This document shows positions 1-6,881 of a stretch of DNA of 10,433 nt, piece after piece. The position numbers were made by a program, and so were the translations under genes. Position 1 is the stretch's first letter, and each line of letters starts with the position of its first letter. Where the stretch lies: NCBI GenBank assembly GCA_946885545.1, contig CAMPGP010000053.1:1-10433 (forward strand). The letters are read 5' to 3'. Source of the DNA: an uncultured Altererythrobacter sp. GTDB taxonomy: Bacteria; Pseudomonadota; Alphaproteobacteria; Sphingomonadales; Sphingomonadaceae. The notes under the pieces were generated by a model. It searched no databases and had not been told where the DNA came from. It saw only the letters and a list, made by a program, of their open reading frames with translations.

Positions 1-531
1 TCGAACCTGCTCGTGCTCGACGAGCCGACCAACGATCTCGACCTCGAAACGCTCGACCTGCTGCAGGAAGTGATCGCCGACTACGAAGGCACCGTGCTGA
101 TCGTCAGCCACGACCGCGACTTCCTCGACCGCACGGTGACCTTGACGCTGGGCCTCGACGGCAGCGGCATGGTCGACATCGTCGCGGGCGGCTACGAGGA
201 CTGGGAAGCCAAGCGGCGCGAGCGCACCAGCGCCGACCGCGCTAAATCTCCGGACAAGGCCACTCCCGCTCCCTCCCCGGCGACGCCGCCCCCGCCGAAA
301 TCGAGCAAGCTCTCCTACAAGGACCAGCGCGACTACGAGTTGCTGCCCGCAAGGATCGAGGAACTCGAAACCGCGATCGCGCGCGGCGAGGGAATTCTCG
401 CCGACGCGGACCTTTACGCCCGAGACCCGCAAAAATTCGCCAATATCAGCAAGGGCATAGAGAACGCTCGCGCCGAAAAGCACGCGGCGGAGGAGCGGTG
501 GCTCGAGCTGGCGGGACTGGTCGAGGGCTAG
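1..531 (+). CDS. uup: ABC-F family ATPase, Uup-like (3' end only)
   Basis: This is the last 176 residues of an ABC-F ATPase; the gene begins before the window, and the frame is open from base 1. ABC-F proteins are soluble tandem-ATPase proteins without membrane domains that act on ribosomes or, for Uup, have been linked to DNA transposon excision and ribosome function. Visible motifs are the Walker B and D-loop (LLVLDEPTNDLD, residues 3-14) and the H-loop (VSHDRDF, His near residue 37) of the second ATPase domain. A Pro-rich linker follows at about residues 80-100, then a charged helical tail beginning KLSYKDQRDYELLP. That tail matches the C-terminal coiled-coil DNA/RNA-binding domain that separates Uup from EttA. 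The Walker A and signature motifs lie outside the window. The stop shares its bases with the stop of the convergent GST gene. The ABC-F call is very sure; the Uup subtype is likely. Confidence 0.93.
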   Translation, partial: SNLLVLDEPTNDLDLETLDLLQEVIADYEGTVLIVSHDRDFLDRTVTLTLGLDGSGMVDIVAGGYEDWEAKRRERTSADRAKSPDKATPAPSPATPPPPKSSKLSYKDQRDYELLPARIEELETAIARGEGILADADLYARDPQKFANISKGIENARAEKHAAEERWLELAGLVEG

Positions 532-1109
532 CTCAGGCCTTCCTCTTCCATTGCCTGCCGAACGGCTTCGCGCGCCAGATTCCGTTCGCGAAAGCGAACC
601 ATTGTATCGGGCAGGTCGATTCCGAACTTGCCGGCCCACAGCAGGGTTACGAACAGATAGTTGTCCGCAACGGTCGGGCCATCACCCACCAGCCAATCGC
701 TGCCGTTCATGAGCCGTTCGACGAGGCGATATTTGTCGGCGAGAGTAGCTTTCGCCTTGTTCTGGCGGTCCTCCGTATCCTGCCCGAACAACGGGTGGTA
801 ACCGCCGTGGATCTCCGTTCCGACGAACCCGATCCATTCGAGCAGGCGATAAAGATTTTCGCCGGTTGGTAGCGCGGCAGTACGGTCGGCGATGAACATC
901 AGGACCGCCGGGTTCTCGGTTATCAGGCCGTATTCGTCGGATCTGATCGCCGGAACGTATCCGCGCGGACTGATCGCGTAGAAGTCGTCGCCGTTCTCGG
1001 TCAGATGCTTGCCCAGATCGACCCGGACTTTGTCGTGCTCGACGCCGCCTTCGATCAGGGCGATGTGGCTGGCAAGGCTGCAGGCACCGGGTGAATAGTA
1101 GAGTTTCAT
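528..1109 (-). CDS. Glutathione S-transferase family protein
   Basis: The product is 193 aa, a usual length for a bacterial GST, and is expected to be a cytosolic enzyme that conjugates or transfers glutathione. The N-terminus MKLYYSPGACSLA is the beta1-alpha1 start of the thioredoxin fold in beta-class GSTs, with Cys10 at the position of their active-site cysteine. GYVPAI (about residues 50-55) supplies the cis-Pro loop, and ENPAVLMFIAD (about 65-75) the glutathione gamma-glutamyl-binding helix, where Asn replaces the more usual Ser or Gly. The all-helical C-terminal domain contains WLVGDGPTVADNYLF, the N-capping-box region typical of GSTs. ATG at 1109 was chosen because the fold begins there; the longer open frame to 1286 overlaps the DUF6456 gene and has no GST homology. 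A purine-rich GAGAG lies just upstream. The substrate cannot be predicted. Confidence 0.92.
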   Translation of the reverse strand: MKLYYSPGACSLASHIALIEGGVEHDKVRVDLGKHLTENGDDFYAISPRGYVPAIRSDEYGLITENPAVLMFIADRTAALPTGENLYRLLEWIGFVGTEIHGGYHPLFGQDTEDRQNKAKATLADKYRLVERLMNGSDWLVGDGPTVADNYLFVTLLWAGKFGIDLPDTMVRFRERNLAREAVRQAMEEEGLS

Positions 1110-1168
1110 GAGGTCTCTCGCGGTTGCTGGTACCTTGGTGCAACGCGGCGCTCTGCCGAAGGGTCCGT

Positions 1169-1642
1169 TCACCCGATGCGATAGAAATCCGCGACCCGGT
1201 CGAGCGCGATCCTGAGCACGAGTTTTCCGCTGCGAGCGGGCCAGGCCAGCGCGCGTTCGGCGTCGGGCAGGTTCTCGCAGCCGCACACGACACGCCAGAG
1301 GATGTCGTCCAGCCCCTTGCCTGCCTGCGCGATCGCGCCGTGGAAGCGCTGCTTGGCTGCAAGCTGGCGCTCAGTCGGCGTCAGGCCCGGCGCACCCTGC
1401 GCCTTGATCCGTACGGGATCCCATCGCATCGTCACGTTCGGGCCCAGCGCCGCGCGCTCGTAGTCTGCCCGCAAGCGCTCGCCTGCATCGAACAGCCGCT
1501 CATCGAGATGGCCGCGCGCATAGAGCCAGGCTAGCGGCGATTCTGCGAGGTTGACGGTAACCGTGCGACGCTTTCCGCACGCGCTCCCTCCGCGGCTCGG
1601 GCCTTCTTCGGTCAGTTCGCGTTCGGCGAGTTTGCGCGGCAT
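1169..1642 (-). CDS. DUF6456 domain-containing protein
   Basis: The product is 157 aa with no signal peptide or membrane segment. The text from about residue 30 (TVNLAESPLAWLYARG, then FDAGERLRADYERA and VTMRWDPVR) to the C-terminus (LDDILWRVVCGCENLPDAER, then WPARSGKLVL) matches my memory of DUF6456, an alphaproteobacterial family of unknown function that is in some members fused to DNA-binding domains. The Arg-rich, helical composition would suit a nucleic-acid-binding role, but that is inference. ATG at 1642 is preferred because AAGGAG sits about 6 nt upstream; an in-frame ATG at 1681 would add 13 residues and put that Shine-Dalgarno inside the gene. The gene is divergent from the HTH regulator at 1734, so the 91-bp gap must hold both promoters. 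It ends 59 nt before the GST start and could be co-transcribed with that gene. Confidence 0.8.
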   Translation of the reverse strand: MPRKLAERELTEEGPSRGGSACGKRRTVTVNLAESPLAWLYARGHLDERLFDAGERLRADYERAALGPNVTMRWDPVRIKAQGAPGLTPTERQLAAKQRFHGAIAQAGKGLDDILWRVVCGCENLPDAERALAWPARSGKLVLRIALDRVADFYRIG

Positions 1643-1706
1643 CTCGATCTCCTTGGCTGAATACGAATCATCGCTTGCCAAATCGACACGGGTGTAGGAA
1701 AGTGAA

Positions 1707-1719
1707 AACCATATTGGTT
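1707..1719. promoter_or_regulatory. Candidate operator between divergent genes
   Basis: AACCATATTGGTT is an inverted repeat with 5-bp arms (AACCA and TGGTT), placed 14 bp before the regulator's ATG. Looser pairs flank it: ACAC-GG-GTGT at 1686-1695, and GTGTA (1692-1696) against TACAC (1719-1723). An AT-rich palindrome in a divergent gap beside a HTH gene is the usual place for an autoregulatory operator. No binding evidence exists. A TTGCCA at 1675-1680 has no good -10 partner. Confidence 0.35.
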
Positions 1720-1733
1720 ACACGGAAAGCTCG

Positions 1734-2306
1734 ATGATCAACCGAATCCGCGATATTCGCCGTGAAAAGGGCCTGACTCTCGCCGACCTCGCCGAAGCAT
1801 GCGATCCGCCGACGACGGCCCAGACCATCGGGCGGCTCGAAACCGGCATGCGCAATCTCTCCATCAAGTGGATGGACCGGATCGGCGCCGCGCTCGGGGT
1901 CGATCCGCAGTCGCTGGTGCGCTCCGACGCTTCGGACCAACCGCAGGTCGTCGCGACGCTCGCACCCTCGGGCGCCGAGGCGCTGGCGAAACCGCGCGAC
2001 GCAATTCCTCCCACCGAGATCGGCGGCGACGGGCCGCTGGTGGTGCTCGCCGTCGAAGCCGCGGCGGGGCCCTACCTCGCGGGCGACCAGCTGTGGCTGC
2101 GGCAGATCGCCCCCGCCGATGCGGGCCGCGCGATCAACCGCGACGTACTCGTCCCGCGCAAGGGCGGTCGCTTCGCGTTCGGTCGGCTGATCGACCGGCG
2201 GGGCGGCCTCGTCGGCCTGCTTCCTCCCGGCGCCGGACAGAAGCAGCAGGTCGTGGAATCGCCGCCGTGGATCGCGGTCGCGGAAATGCTGGTCCGCAAG
2301 CTGTGA
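1734..2306 (+). CDS. HTH (XRE-type) regulator with S24-like C-terminal domain
   Basis: The product is 190 aa. Residues 1-57 form a lambda-repressor-like helix-turn-helix (MINRIRDIRREKGLTLADLAEA, recognition region TAQTIGRLETG). A variable linker follows to about residue 97. The rest resembles the beta-rich S24/LexA-CI fold (LVVLAVEAAAGPYLAGDQLWL, then NRDVLVPRKGGRFAFGRLI). Active members carry a Ser-Met pair before the GD and a Lys in the later strand; here these places read AAAGPYLAGD and FGRL, so the nucleophile and general base appear to be absent. It is therefore expected to be a non-cleaving regulator, or a sensor using the fold for dimerisation. The gene is divergent from the DUF6456 gene, with a palindrome just upstream. 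Its TGA overlaps the GTG start of the glycosyltransferase, so the two are translationally coupled. The HTH call is firm; the S24 relationship is less so. Confidence 0.85.
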   Translation: MINRIRDIRREKGLTLADLAEACDPPTTAQTIGRLETGMRNLSIKWMDRIGAALGVDPQSLVRSDASDQPQVVATLAPSGAEALAKPRDAIPPTEIGGDGPLVVLAVEAAAGPYLAGDQLWLRQIAPADAGRAINRDVLVPRKGGRFAFGRLIDRRGGLVGLLPPGAGQKQQVVESPPWIAVAEMLVRKL

Positions 2307-3493
2307 CGGCTGGGCGCCCGCGGCGGCTGCTTTCGCTGTCGACGCTCTATCCCAATGTCCATACGCCGCAATTCGGCACCTTCGTCGCCCGCTCGCTCGA
2401 GGCGCTCGCCGCACGAGGGGACTGGGACGTCACCGTCATCAATCCGATCGGCATCCCGCCACTGGCGTTCGGCCGCTATCGCGCACTCGCCGCCGCGGCG
2501 ACCGATGGGATCGAAAACGGGGTCGAGGTCCACCGTCCCAGCTTTCTTCTGCTGCCGAACATGGGCGGACGCATCAATCCCAGCATGATCGCGCGCGCCG
2601 TACTCCCGCTGGCGCGACGGTTGCACGCGGACAAGACGTTCGACCTGATCGATGCGCAGTTCTTCTATCCCGACGGCCCGGCCGCCGCGTGGATCGCAGA
2701 TCAGCTGGGTCTGCCCTATGCGATCAAGGCGCGCGGGTCCGACATCAGCTACTGGGGGGCAAAGTCCTACGCGCGGGCGCAGATGATCGAGGCGGCCAAT
2801 GGCGCGCGCGGCTTGCTGGCGGTGTCGCATGCACTACGCGACGACATGATCGCCCTGGGCATGCCGCCGGGGCGGATCGCGGTGCACTATACCGGGCTCG
2901 ATCGCGACCGTTTTCGTCCGCTTGCGCATTCGGGCCTCAGAACCAGGCTCGGAGCGGAGCTCGGAATTCCGCTCGGCGAAAACGACAAGCTCGTGGCGAC
3001 CGTCGGCGCACTGATCGACCGCAAGGGTCAGGACCTCGTGATCGGCGCGATCGCGAGCATTCCAGGCGCCCGACTGCTGCTCGTCGGCAAGGGCGCCGAC
3101 GAACGGCATCTTCGGTCATTGGCGGCCGACATGCAGGTCGCCGACCGCGTGCATTTCCTCGGATCGGTCGACCACGACTTGCTGCCGGTGGTTCTTTCCG
3201 CCGCCGATGTGATGGCGCTCCCCTCGAAGAAGGAAGGCCTCGCCAATGCGTGGGTGGAAGCGCTCGCCTGCGGTACGCCGATCGTCATCTCGCCAGCCGG
3301 CGGTGCGCGCGAACTGGTAACGAGCCCCGACGCGGGTTACGTCGTCGCGCGCGATATCGATGCCATCGCCGCGGCGTTGCGCAAGCTTTTCGCCGATCCC
3401 CCTTCGCGTAAACGCGTTGCCGCGACGGTCGAACGGTTCGCCTGGCCTTCGCACGCCGCCGAACTCGCGCGGCGCTACGGCAGCCTTATCTGA
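2303..3493 (+). CDS. Glycosyltransferase, GT4 / GT-B fold
   Basis: The product is 396 aa, the normal size for a GT-B enzyme, and should transfer a sugar from a nucleotide-sugar donor at the cytosolic face of the membrane. The N-terminal Rossmann domain opens with LLSLSTLYPNVHTPQFGTFV and contains IKARGSDISYW and GLLAVSHALRDDM. The donor-binding C-terminal domain has VGALIDRKGQDLVI, LLLVGKGADE and VHFLGSVDHDLLP. The retaining-GT E-x7-E motif is EGLANAWVE (E311 and E319), followed by ALACGTPIVIS. GTG at 2303 was chosen because it overlaps the preceding TGA as GTGA and lies just before the first strand; the upstream in-frame extension lies wholly inside the regulator gene and is a shadow. No Shine-Dalgarno is visible, which fits translational coupling. 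No polysaccharide-locus neighbours are present, so donor and acceptor are unknown. A regulator directly coupled to a lone glycosyltransferase is unusual. Confidence 0.92.
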   Translation: MTAGRPRRLLSLSTLYPNVHTPQFGTFVARSLEALAARGDWDVTVINPIGIPPLAFGRYRALAAAATDGIENGVEVHRPSFLLLPNMGGRINPSMIARAVLPLARRLHADKTFDLIDAQFFYPDGPAAAWIADQLGLPYAIKARGSDISYWGAKSYARAQMIEAANGARGLLAVSHALRDDMIALGMPPGRIAVHYTGLDRDRFRPLAHSGLRTRLGAELGIPLGENDKLVATVGALIDRKGQDLVIGAIASIPGARLLLVGKGADERHLRSLAADMQVADRVHFLGSVDHDLLPVVLSAADVMALPSKKEGLANAWVEALACGTPIVISPAGGARELVTSPDAGYVVARDIDAIAAALRKLFADPPSRKRVAATVERFAWPSHAAELARRYGSLI

Positions 3494-3498
3494 CGCGC

Positions 3499-3513
3499 GA
3501 ACGCCTTGCGTTC
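3499..3513. terminator. Hairpin between convergent genes
   Basis: GAACGC-CTT-GCGTTC is a perfect 6-bp stem with a 3-nt loop. It lies between the glycosyltransferase stop (3491-3493) and the secF stop (3512-3514). Its position suits a shared terminator for both convergent transcripts. Neither strand has a real U-tract after it, so the call stays tentative. Confidence 0.4.
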
Positions 3514-4489
3514 ACACTTCGCCGCGGGCGACCCGTTCCTGCCGGTCCGTAGGTGTCTCCTGCGGAACGAAGCTGTTCGAATCGACCTTTAGCCAGATCA
3601 GGATCGGTGCGGCCATGTAGACCGAGCTGTAGGTACCGACGAACAGGCCGAGCGTGATCGCGGCGACCATGCCGAACAGGCTCGCCGGGCCGAAGAACAG
3701 CAGCGGAACGAGCGCGATCAACAGCGTCAGCGAGGTCATCACGGTGCGCGCCAGCGTCTCGTTGACCGAAAGGTCGAGCAGTTCGGGAAGCGGCATCTTG
3801 CGATACTTCTTCAGATTCTCGCGGATGCGATCGTAGATCACGATGGTGTCGTTGAGCGAATAACCGATGATCGCAAGGATGGCCGCGATGCTCTGCAGGC
3901 TGAATTCCATCTGGAACAGCGAGAACATGCCGAGCGTCAGCGAAACGTCGTGGAACAGCGCGAACAGCCCGCCCACGCCGAACTGCCATTCGAACCGTAC
4001 CCAGATATACAAAGCCACCGCCAGCATCGCGGCGATCAGTGCGAAGGCCGCGTCTCCGCGGAACTCGTCCGAAACCTTGCCCGAAACGTTCTCGTTCCCG
4101 TCGAGCCGGAAGTCGGCGAAGCTCTCCTCGAGCTCGGCGACGATCTGATTGGCGATCGTCTGCGCCGCCTCGGGATTGCCTTCGGCGCTTTCGGGCAGCG
4201 GAACGCGGATCGAGACCTGATTGTCGTCGCCGAAACGCTGGACCACCGGTTCGCCATATCCGAGTTCGGCCACGGTATCGCGCAGTTCGCCGACCGGAGC
4301 CTCGGTGCTCTCGGTGAACGTCGCGGTGATGTTGAGGCCGCCCGCAAAGTCGACGCCGTAGTTCAGGCCCTTGGTCAGGACCAAGCCCCAGCTGGCCGCG
4401 ATCAGGATCAGGCTGACCACGTAGAACGGTATGCGCCAGCGCAGAAAGCGGATGTTGGTGTCGTCGGGGACGAGCTTGAGAAGTTTCAT
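3512..4489 (-). CDS. secF: Protein translocase subunit SecF
   Basis: SecF partners SecD in an RND-type inner-membrane complex that uses the proton gradient to pull preproteins out of the SecYEG channel into the periplasm. The 325-aa length is normal. The N-terminus is KLLKLVPDDTNIRFLRWR, followed by TM1 (about 20-40) and the family motif LNYGVDFAGGLN. A periplasmic domain runs from about 55 to 140 (GEPVVQRFGDDNQVSIRVPL). TM2-TM6 run from about 150 to 310, with the conserved YSLNDTIVIYDRIREN motif and later SLTLLIALVPLLFFG and FVGTYSSVYMA. ATG at 4489 has GGGAGA about 7 nt upstream; the longer frame to 4555 runs back into secD. It is last in the yajC-secD-secF operon, 14 nt after the secD stop. 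Confidence 0.97.
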   Translation of the reverse strand: MKLLKLVPDDTNIRFLRWRIPFYVVSLILIAASWGLVLTKGLNYGVDFAGGLNITATFTESTEAPVGELRDTVAELGYGEPVVQRFGDDNQVSIRVPLPESAEGNPEAAQTIANQIVAELEESFADFRLDGNENVSGKVSDEFRGDAAFALIAAMLAVALYIWVRFEWQFGVGGLFALFHDVSLTLGMFSLFQMEFSLQSIAAILAIIGYSLNDTIVIYDRIRENLKKYRKMPLPELLDLSVNETLARTVMTSLTLLIALVPLLFFGPASLFGMVAAITLGLFVGTYSSVYMAAPILIWLKVDSNSFVPQETPTDRQERVARGEV

Positions 4490-4503
4490 AGTCCGTCTCC
4501 CTT

Positions 4504-6099
4504 TTAGAGATTGATGTCCTGCGGGCGCGCCCTGCGCAGCCAGCCGGCGGTCCACATCCGCGTCAGCGAGACGGCGGTGAAGACACTGGTGAACAGGCCG
4601 ATCACGAGCACGACCGCGAAGCCGCGCACCGGGCCGGTGCCGAACATGAACAGCAGCACGCCGGCGATGAAATTGGTGATGTTGGCGTCGAAGATCGCGC
4701 GGCTGGCCTCGCGATAGCCGTTCTCGACCGCCGCGAAGACGCGGCGCCCTCGCTTGCGTTCTTCCCGTATTCGCTCGTTGATCAGCACGTTCGCGTCGAC
4801 CGCGGCGCCGATGGTGAGCACGAAGCCCGCAATACCGGGCAGCGTCAGCGTGGTGTTCATGATCGCCATGATGCCCAGGATCATCAGAACGTTCAGGATC
4901 AGCGCCAGTGTCGCGTAGATGCCGAAGCGCCCGTAAGTCACGACCATCAGCACGACGACCGCGGTCGATCCGACGAGCATGGCGAGAATGCCCAGTTCGA
5001 TCGATTCGGCGCCCAGATCGGGCCCGACCGTGCGCTCTTCCACCACGGTCAAGTCGACCGGAAGCGCGCCCGACTGGAGCGAGATCGAGAGCTGTTGCGC
5101 GCTTTCGGCGGTGAAGTTACCCGAAATCTCCGAGACGCCGCTCAGGATCGGGTCGTTGATGACGGGCGCAGAGATGACCTGCCCGTCGAGGATGATAGCG
5201 AATTGTTTGCCGACATTCTCCGACGTAAGCTTGGCGAAGCGCGCGCCGCCCTGCTGGTCGAACGTGATGACGACGACGTCCTGGTTTTCCTGGTTGCGGC
5301 TCGCCTGCGCTTTGATCAGCGAGCTGCCGTCGATGCCGCCGAGGCGGAAGACCGCGAGGTTCTGCCCGGCAAATCCGCTGTCGCCGGAATAGGGGACGAT
5401 CTGCTGACCCGGCTCGGCGATGCCCTGGGCGAGGTCCGTCTGGAGCGCGTTCTCGTTCACGAGCTTGAATTCGAGCTTGGCGGTCTTGCCGACGAGTTCC
5501 TTGACCTGGTCGGGATCCTGCAGGCCCGGCACCTGGACGACGATGCGATTGTCGCCTTGCCTGATGATAGTCGGCTCGCGCGTTCCGAGCGCGTTGATCC
5601 GGCGATCAATGACGTCCTGCGACGAATCCATCGCGGCGTTTACGGCCTGCTCGATCCCCGCCTCGGTAGGCGTCAGGACCAGACGCGTCTCATCGACGAC
5701 CGAGAGATTCCATTCGCGGACCATTCCCTCGCCGTTGAGCAGCGGTTCGAGCAGCTCGCGGGCGCGGTCGACGTCGGCAACGCTCTCGACCATGAAGCTG
5801 AGCCGGTCGTCCGACGTCGAGACATCCCCGATACGGATTTGCGGCTCGGCGCGGCGCAGGGCCGAGCGAACCGACTCCTCCATGTTGCGGAGGCGCTGGG
5901 TGGCCACCTGCGATGGATCGGCTTCGAGCAGGATGTGGCTGCCGCCCGCGAGGTCGAGCCCGAGATTGACTTCGGGATCGGGCAGCGCGGAAGGCCAGCT
6001 GGCACCGGAGATCGACACCAGCGAAGGCAGCGCGGCGGCGGAGAGCACCAGAGTGATCGCCCAGAACCACAGCTTCTTCCAGGTCGGGAATTCGAGCAT
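4504..6099 (-). CDS. secD: Protein translocase subunit SecD
   Basis: SecD is the larger half of the SecDF motor and carries the big periplasmic domain that grips emerging preproteins. The 531-aa length fits alphaproteobacterial SecD. Visible parts are TM1 (KLWFWAITLVLSAAALPSLV, about 9-28), the family signature VNLGLDLAGGSHILLE, the P1 regions (VIDRRINALGTREPTI, IVVQVPGLQDPDQVKELVGKT), and the pre-TM segment SLQSGALPVDLTVVEERTVGP with GAES. Five C-terminal TMs follow from about residue 375 to 520. They include the functionally important GAAVDANVLINERIREE, whose Asp is the conserved intramembrane acid of the proton path. ATG at 6099 begins directly before TM1; an open frame continues to 6387 but only overlaps yajC in another frame. 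It starts 14 nt after the yajC stop, with a weak GGAA upstream. It ends in TAA 14 nt before secF. Confidence 0.97.
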   Translation of the reverse strand: MLEFPTWKKLWFWAITLVLSAAALPSLVSISGASWPSALPDPEVNLGLDLAGGSHILLEADPSQVATQRLRNMEESVRSALRRAEPQIRIGDVSTSDDRLSFMVESVADVDRARELLEPLLNGEGMVREWNLSVVDETRLVLTPTEAGIEQAVNAAMDSSQDVIDRRINALGTREPTIIRQGDNRIVVQVPGLQDPDQVKELVGKTAKLEFKLVNENALQTDLAQGIAEPGQQIVPYSGDSGFAGQNLAVFRLGGIDGSSLIKAQASRNQENQDVVVITFDQQGGARFAKLTSENVGKQFAIILDGQVISAPVINDPILSGVSEISGNFTAESAQQLSISLQSGALPVDLTVVEERTVGPDLGAESIELGILAMLVGSTAVVVLMVVTYGRFGIYATLALILNVLMILGIMAIMNTTLTLPGIAGFVLTIGAAVDANVLINERIREERKRGRRVFAAVENGYREASRAIFDANITNFIAGVLLFMFGTGPVRGFAVVLVIGLFTSVFTAVSLTRMWTAGWLRRARPQDINL

Positions 6100-6113
6100 C
6101 GCGAAAGTTCCGA

Positions 6114-6434
6114 TCAGTCGTTGGCGGCCGAGCCGCCCGGCGGAACGATGTCGCCGATCGTGCTCTTGACTGCCTTTACGCGGACGCCCTGGGCGATCTC
6201 GACTTCGGCGTAGTGATCGTCGACCTTGATCACCTTGCCGACGATGCCACCAGCGGTGACGACCTGGTCGCCCTTCTTGATTCCGGCGATCTTCTCGCGG
6301 TGCTGCTTCTGCTGGCGCATCTGCGGGCGGATGATCAGGAACCAGAAGATCGCGATCATGCCGACGATCGGAAGCCATTGGATCCACGCGGGCGGCGTGT
6401 CTCCGCTGGCCGCCACGGCAAGGAATTCGAGCAT
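6114..6434 (-). CDS. yajC: Preprotein translocase subunit YajC
   Basis: YajC is a small inner-membrane protein that associates with SecDF and the Sec holotranslocon. This one is 106 aa, the usual length. A short N-terminal periplasmic stretch leads into a single TM (WLPIVGMIAIFWFLIIRPQ, about 20-38). The conserved RPQ-x-RQQKQH motif follows, then a small cytosolic domain with the diagnostic IKKGDQVVTAGGIVGKV and EIAQGVRVKAVKSTI. It is first in the operon with secD and secF. No clear Shine-Dalgarno precedes the ATG, and I could not place a confident promoter in the region upstream (6435-6600). Confidence 0.96.
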   Translation of the reverse strand: MLEFLAVAASGDTPPAWIQWLPIVGMIAIFWFLIIRPQMRQQKQHREKIAGIKKGDQVVTAGGIVGKVIKVDDHYAEVEIAQGVRVKAVKSTIGDIVPPGGSAAND

Positions 6435-6601
6435 GGGATAAAAGCCTATGAAGCTAGCAGACAGAAATTCGGCGGGTCTGCGCGCGGTCCGGCGTAATGC
6501 GAACCCCTGGCCTCCCCGGCGAACAGGTGGGCGCGACTAGCAGCATTGCAAGTGGAGGGCAACGAATCGCGCGACGCGGAAAGCGGGCGGCAGATCGGCG
6601 C
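6435..6601. other. Intergenic region upstream of yajC
   Basis: No convincing gene is seen here. Open frames on the minus strand (6446-6679, 6454-6642) run into the tRNA promoter or the tRNA itself and show no recognisable protein family. The yajC promoter should lie here. TTGCAA on the minus strand (around 6545-6550) is a possible -35 but lacks a good -10. Confidence 0.4.
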
Positions 6602-6630
6602 TTGCCAGCCCCGACGCGCCACCCTATAGG
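6602..6630 (+). promoter_or_regulatory. Promoter of tRNA-Pro
   Basis: TTGCCA (6602-6607) and TATAGG (6625-6630) are separated by exactly 17 bp, the ideal spacing for a housekeeping sigma factor. The tRNA starts 18 nt after the -10 box, leaving a short 5' leader for RNase P. The same CTTGCCAGCCC start and spacing recur before accB at 9123-9152. Confidence 0.7.
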
Positions 6631-6648
6631 GCCGCCCTCCACTGGATA

Positions 6649-6725
6649 CGGGACGTAGCGCAGCCTGGTAGCGCATCACACTGGGGGTGTGGGGGTCGGA
6701 GGTTCGAATCCTCTCGTCCCGACCA
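6649..6725 (+). tRNA. tRNA-Pro (anticodon GGG)
   Basis: The 77-nt gene folds into a full cloverleaf. The acceptor stem CGGGACG (6649-6655) pairs with CGTCCCG (6715-6721). The D-stem is GCGC/GCGC around AGCCTGGTA. The anticodon stem TCACA/TGTGG has loop CTGGGGG, giving anticodon GGG at 6683-6685. The T-arm is GGAGG-TTCGAAT-CCTCT. The discriminator is A and the CCA end (6723-6725) is encoded. The acceptor stem begins with C and pairs with G72, as is typical of bacterial tRNA-Pro. It reads CCC and CCU codons, which are frequent in a GC-rich genome. No attachment-site duplication of the 3' end was seen in the window. Confidence 0.97.
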
Positions 6726-6728
6726 GTG

Positions 6729-6769
6729 GTTTTTCATCGGTTCGATCGATCCGATGAATTCCCCAAACC
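6729..6769. other. Hairpin just after tRNA-Pro
   Basis: TTCATCGG (6733-6740) and CCGATGAA (6751-6758) form a perfect 8-bp stem around a 10-nt loop that is itself palindromic (TCGATCGA). An outer pair, GGTTT (6729-6733) with AAACC (6765-6769), partly competes with the inner stem. The T-run precedes rather than follows the stem, so it is not a standard terminator for the tRNA. It may act in 3' processing or stop transcription with Rho. Confidence 0.4.
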
Positions 6770-6807
6770 GCTAGCTCGAGAATACCGCCGCGAGCGGCCG
6801 TGAGCTC

Positions 6808-6856
6808 GCGCCTTTGGCGCACGCCAGCGGGCGGCGGCGACCCGGTCGCCACCGCC
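6808..6856. terminator. Two GC-rich hairpins downstream of the small gene
   Basis: GCGCC-TTT-GGCGC (6808-6820) is followed by a longer stem, 6830-6842 with 6844-6856: seven pairs (GGCGACC/GGTCGCC), one C-A mismatch, then five more pairs. They begin 26 nt beyond the stop of the minus-strand small gene and could end its transcript, or that of the tRNA from the other side. No U-tract follows on either strand. A 9-bp inverted pair, CCGCCGCGA (6785-6793) with TCGCGGCGG (6892-6900), brackets the block. Confidence 0.3.
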
Positions 6857-6881
6857 GCGCGGCCGTTACTTCTCGCTTTTG

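Noticed and set aside
1799..2302. Long in-frame upstream extension of the glycosyltransferase
   Set aside because: It is an Arg-rich frame wholly inside the HTH regulator gene with no family similarity; the GTG at 2303 fits the start of the GT-B fold.
5095..6213. 372-codon plus-strand open frame opposite secD
   Set aside because: It is antisense to a certain secD gene, rich in Arg, Asp and Gly as expected of a GC-rich shadow, and resembles no known family.
6649..6725. tRNA-Pro as an integration site for a mobile element
   Set aside because: No integrase and no repeat of the tRNA 3' end was seen; both sides hold ordinary chromosomal genes.
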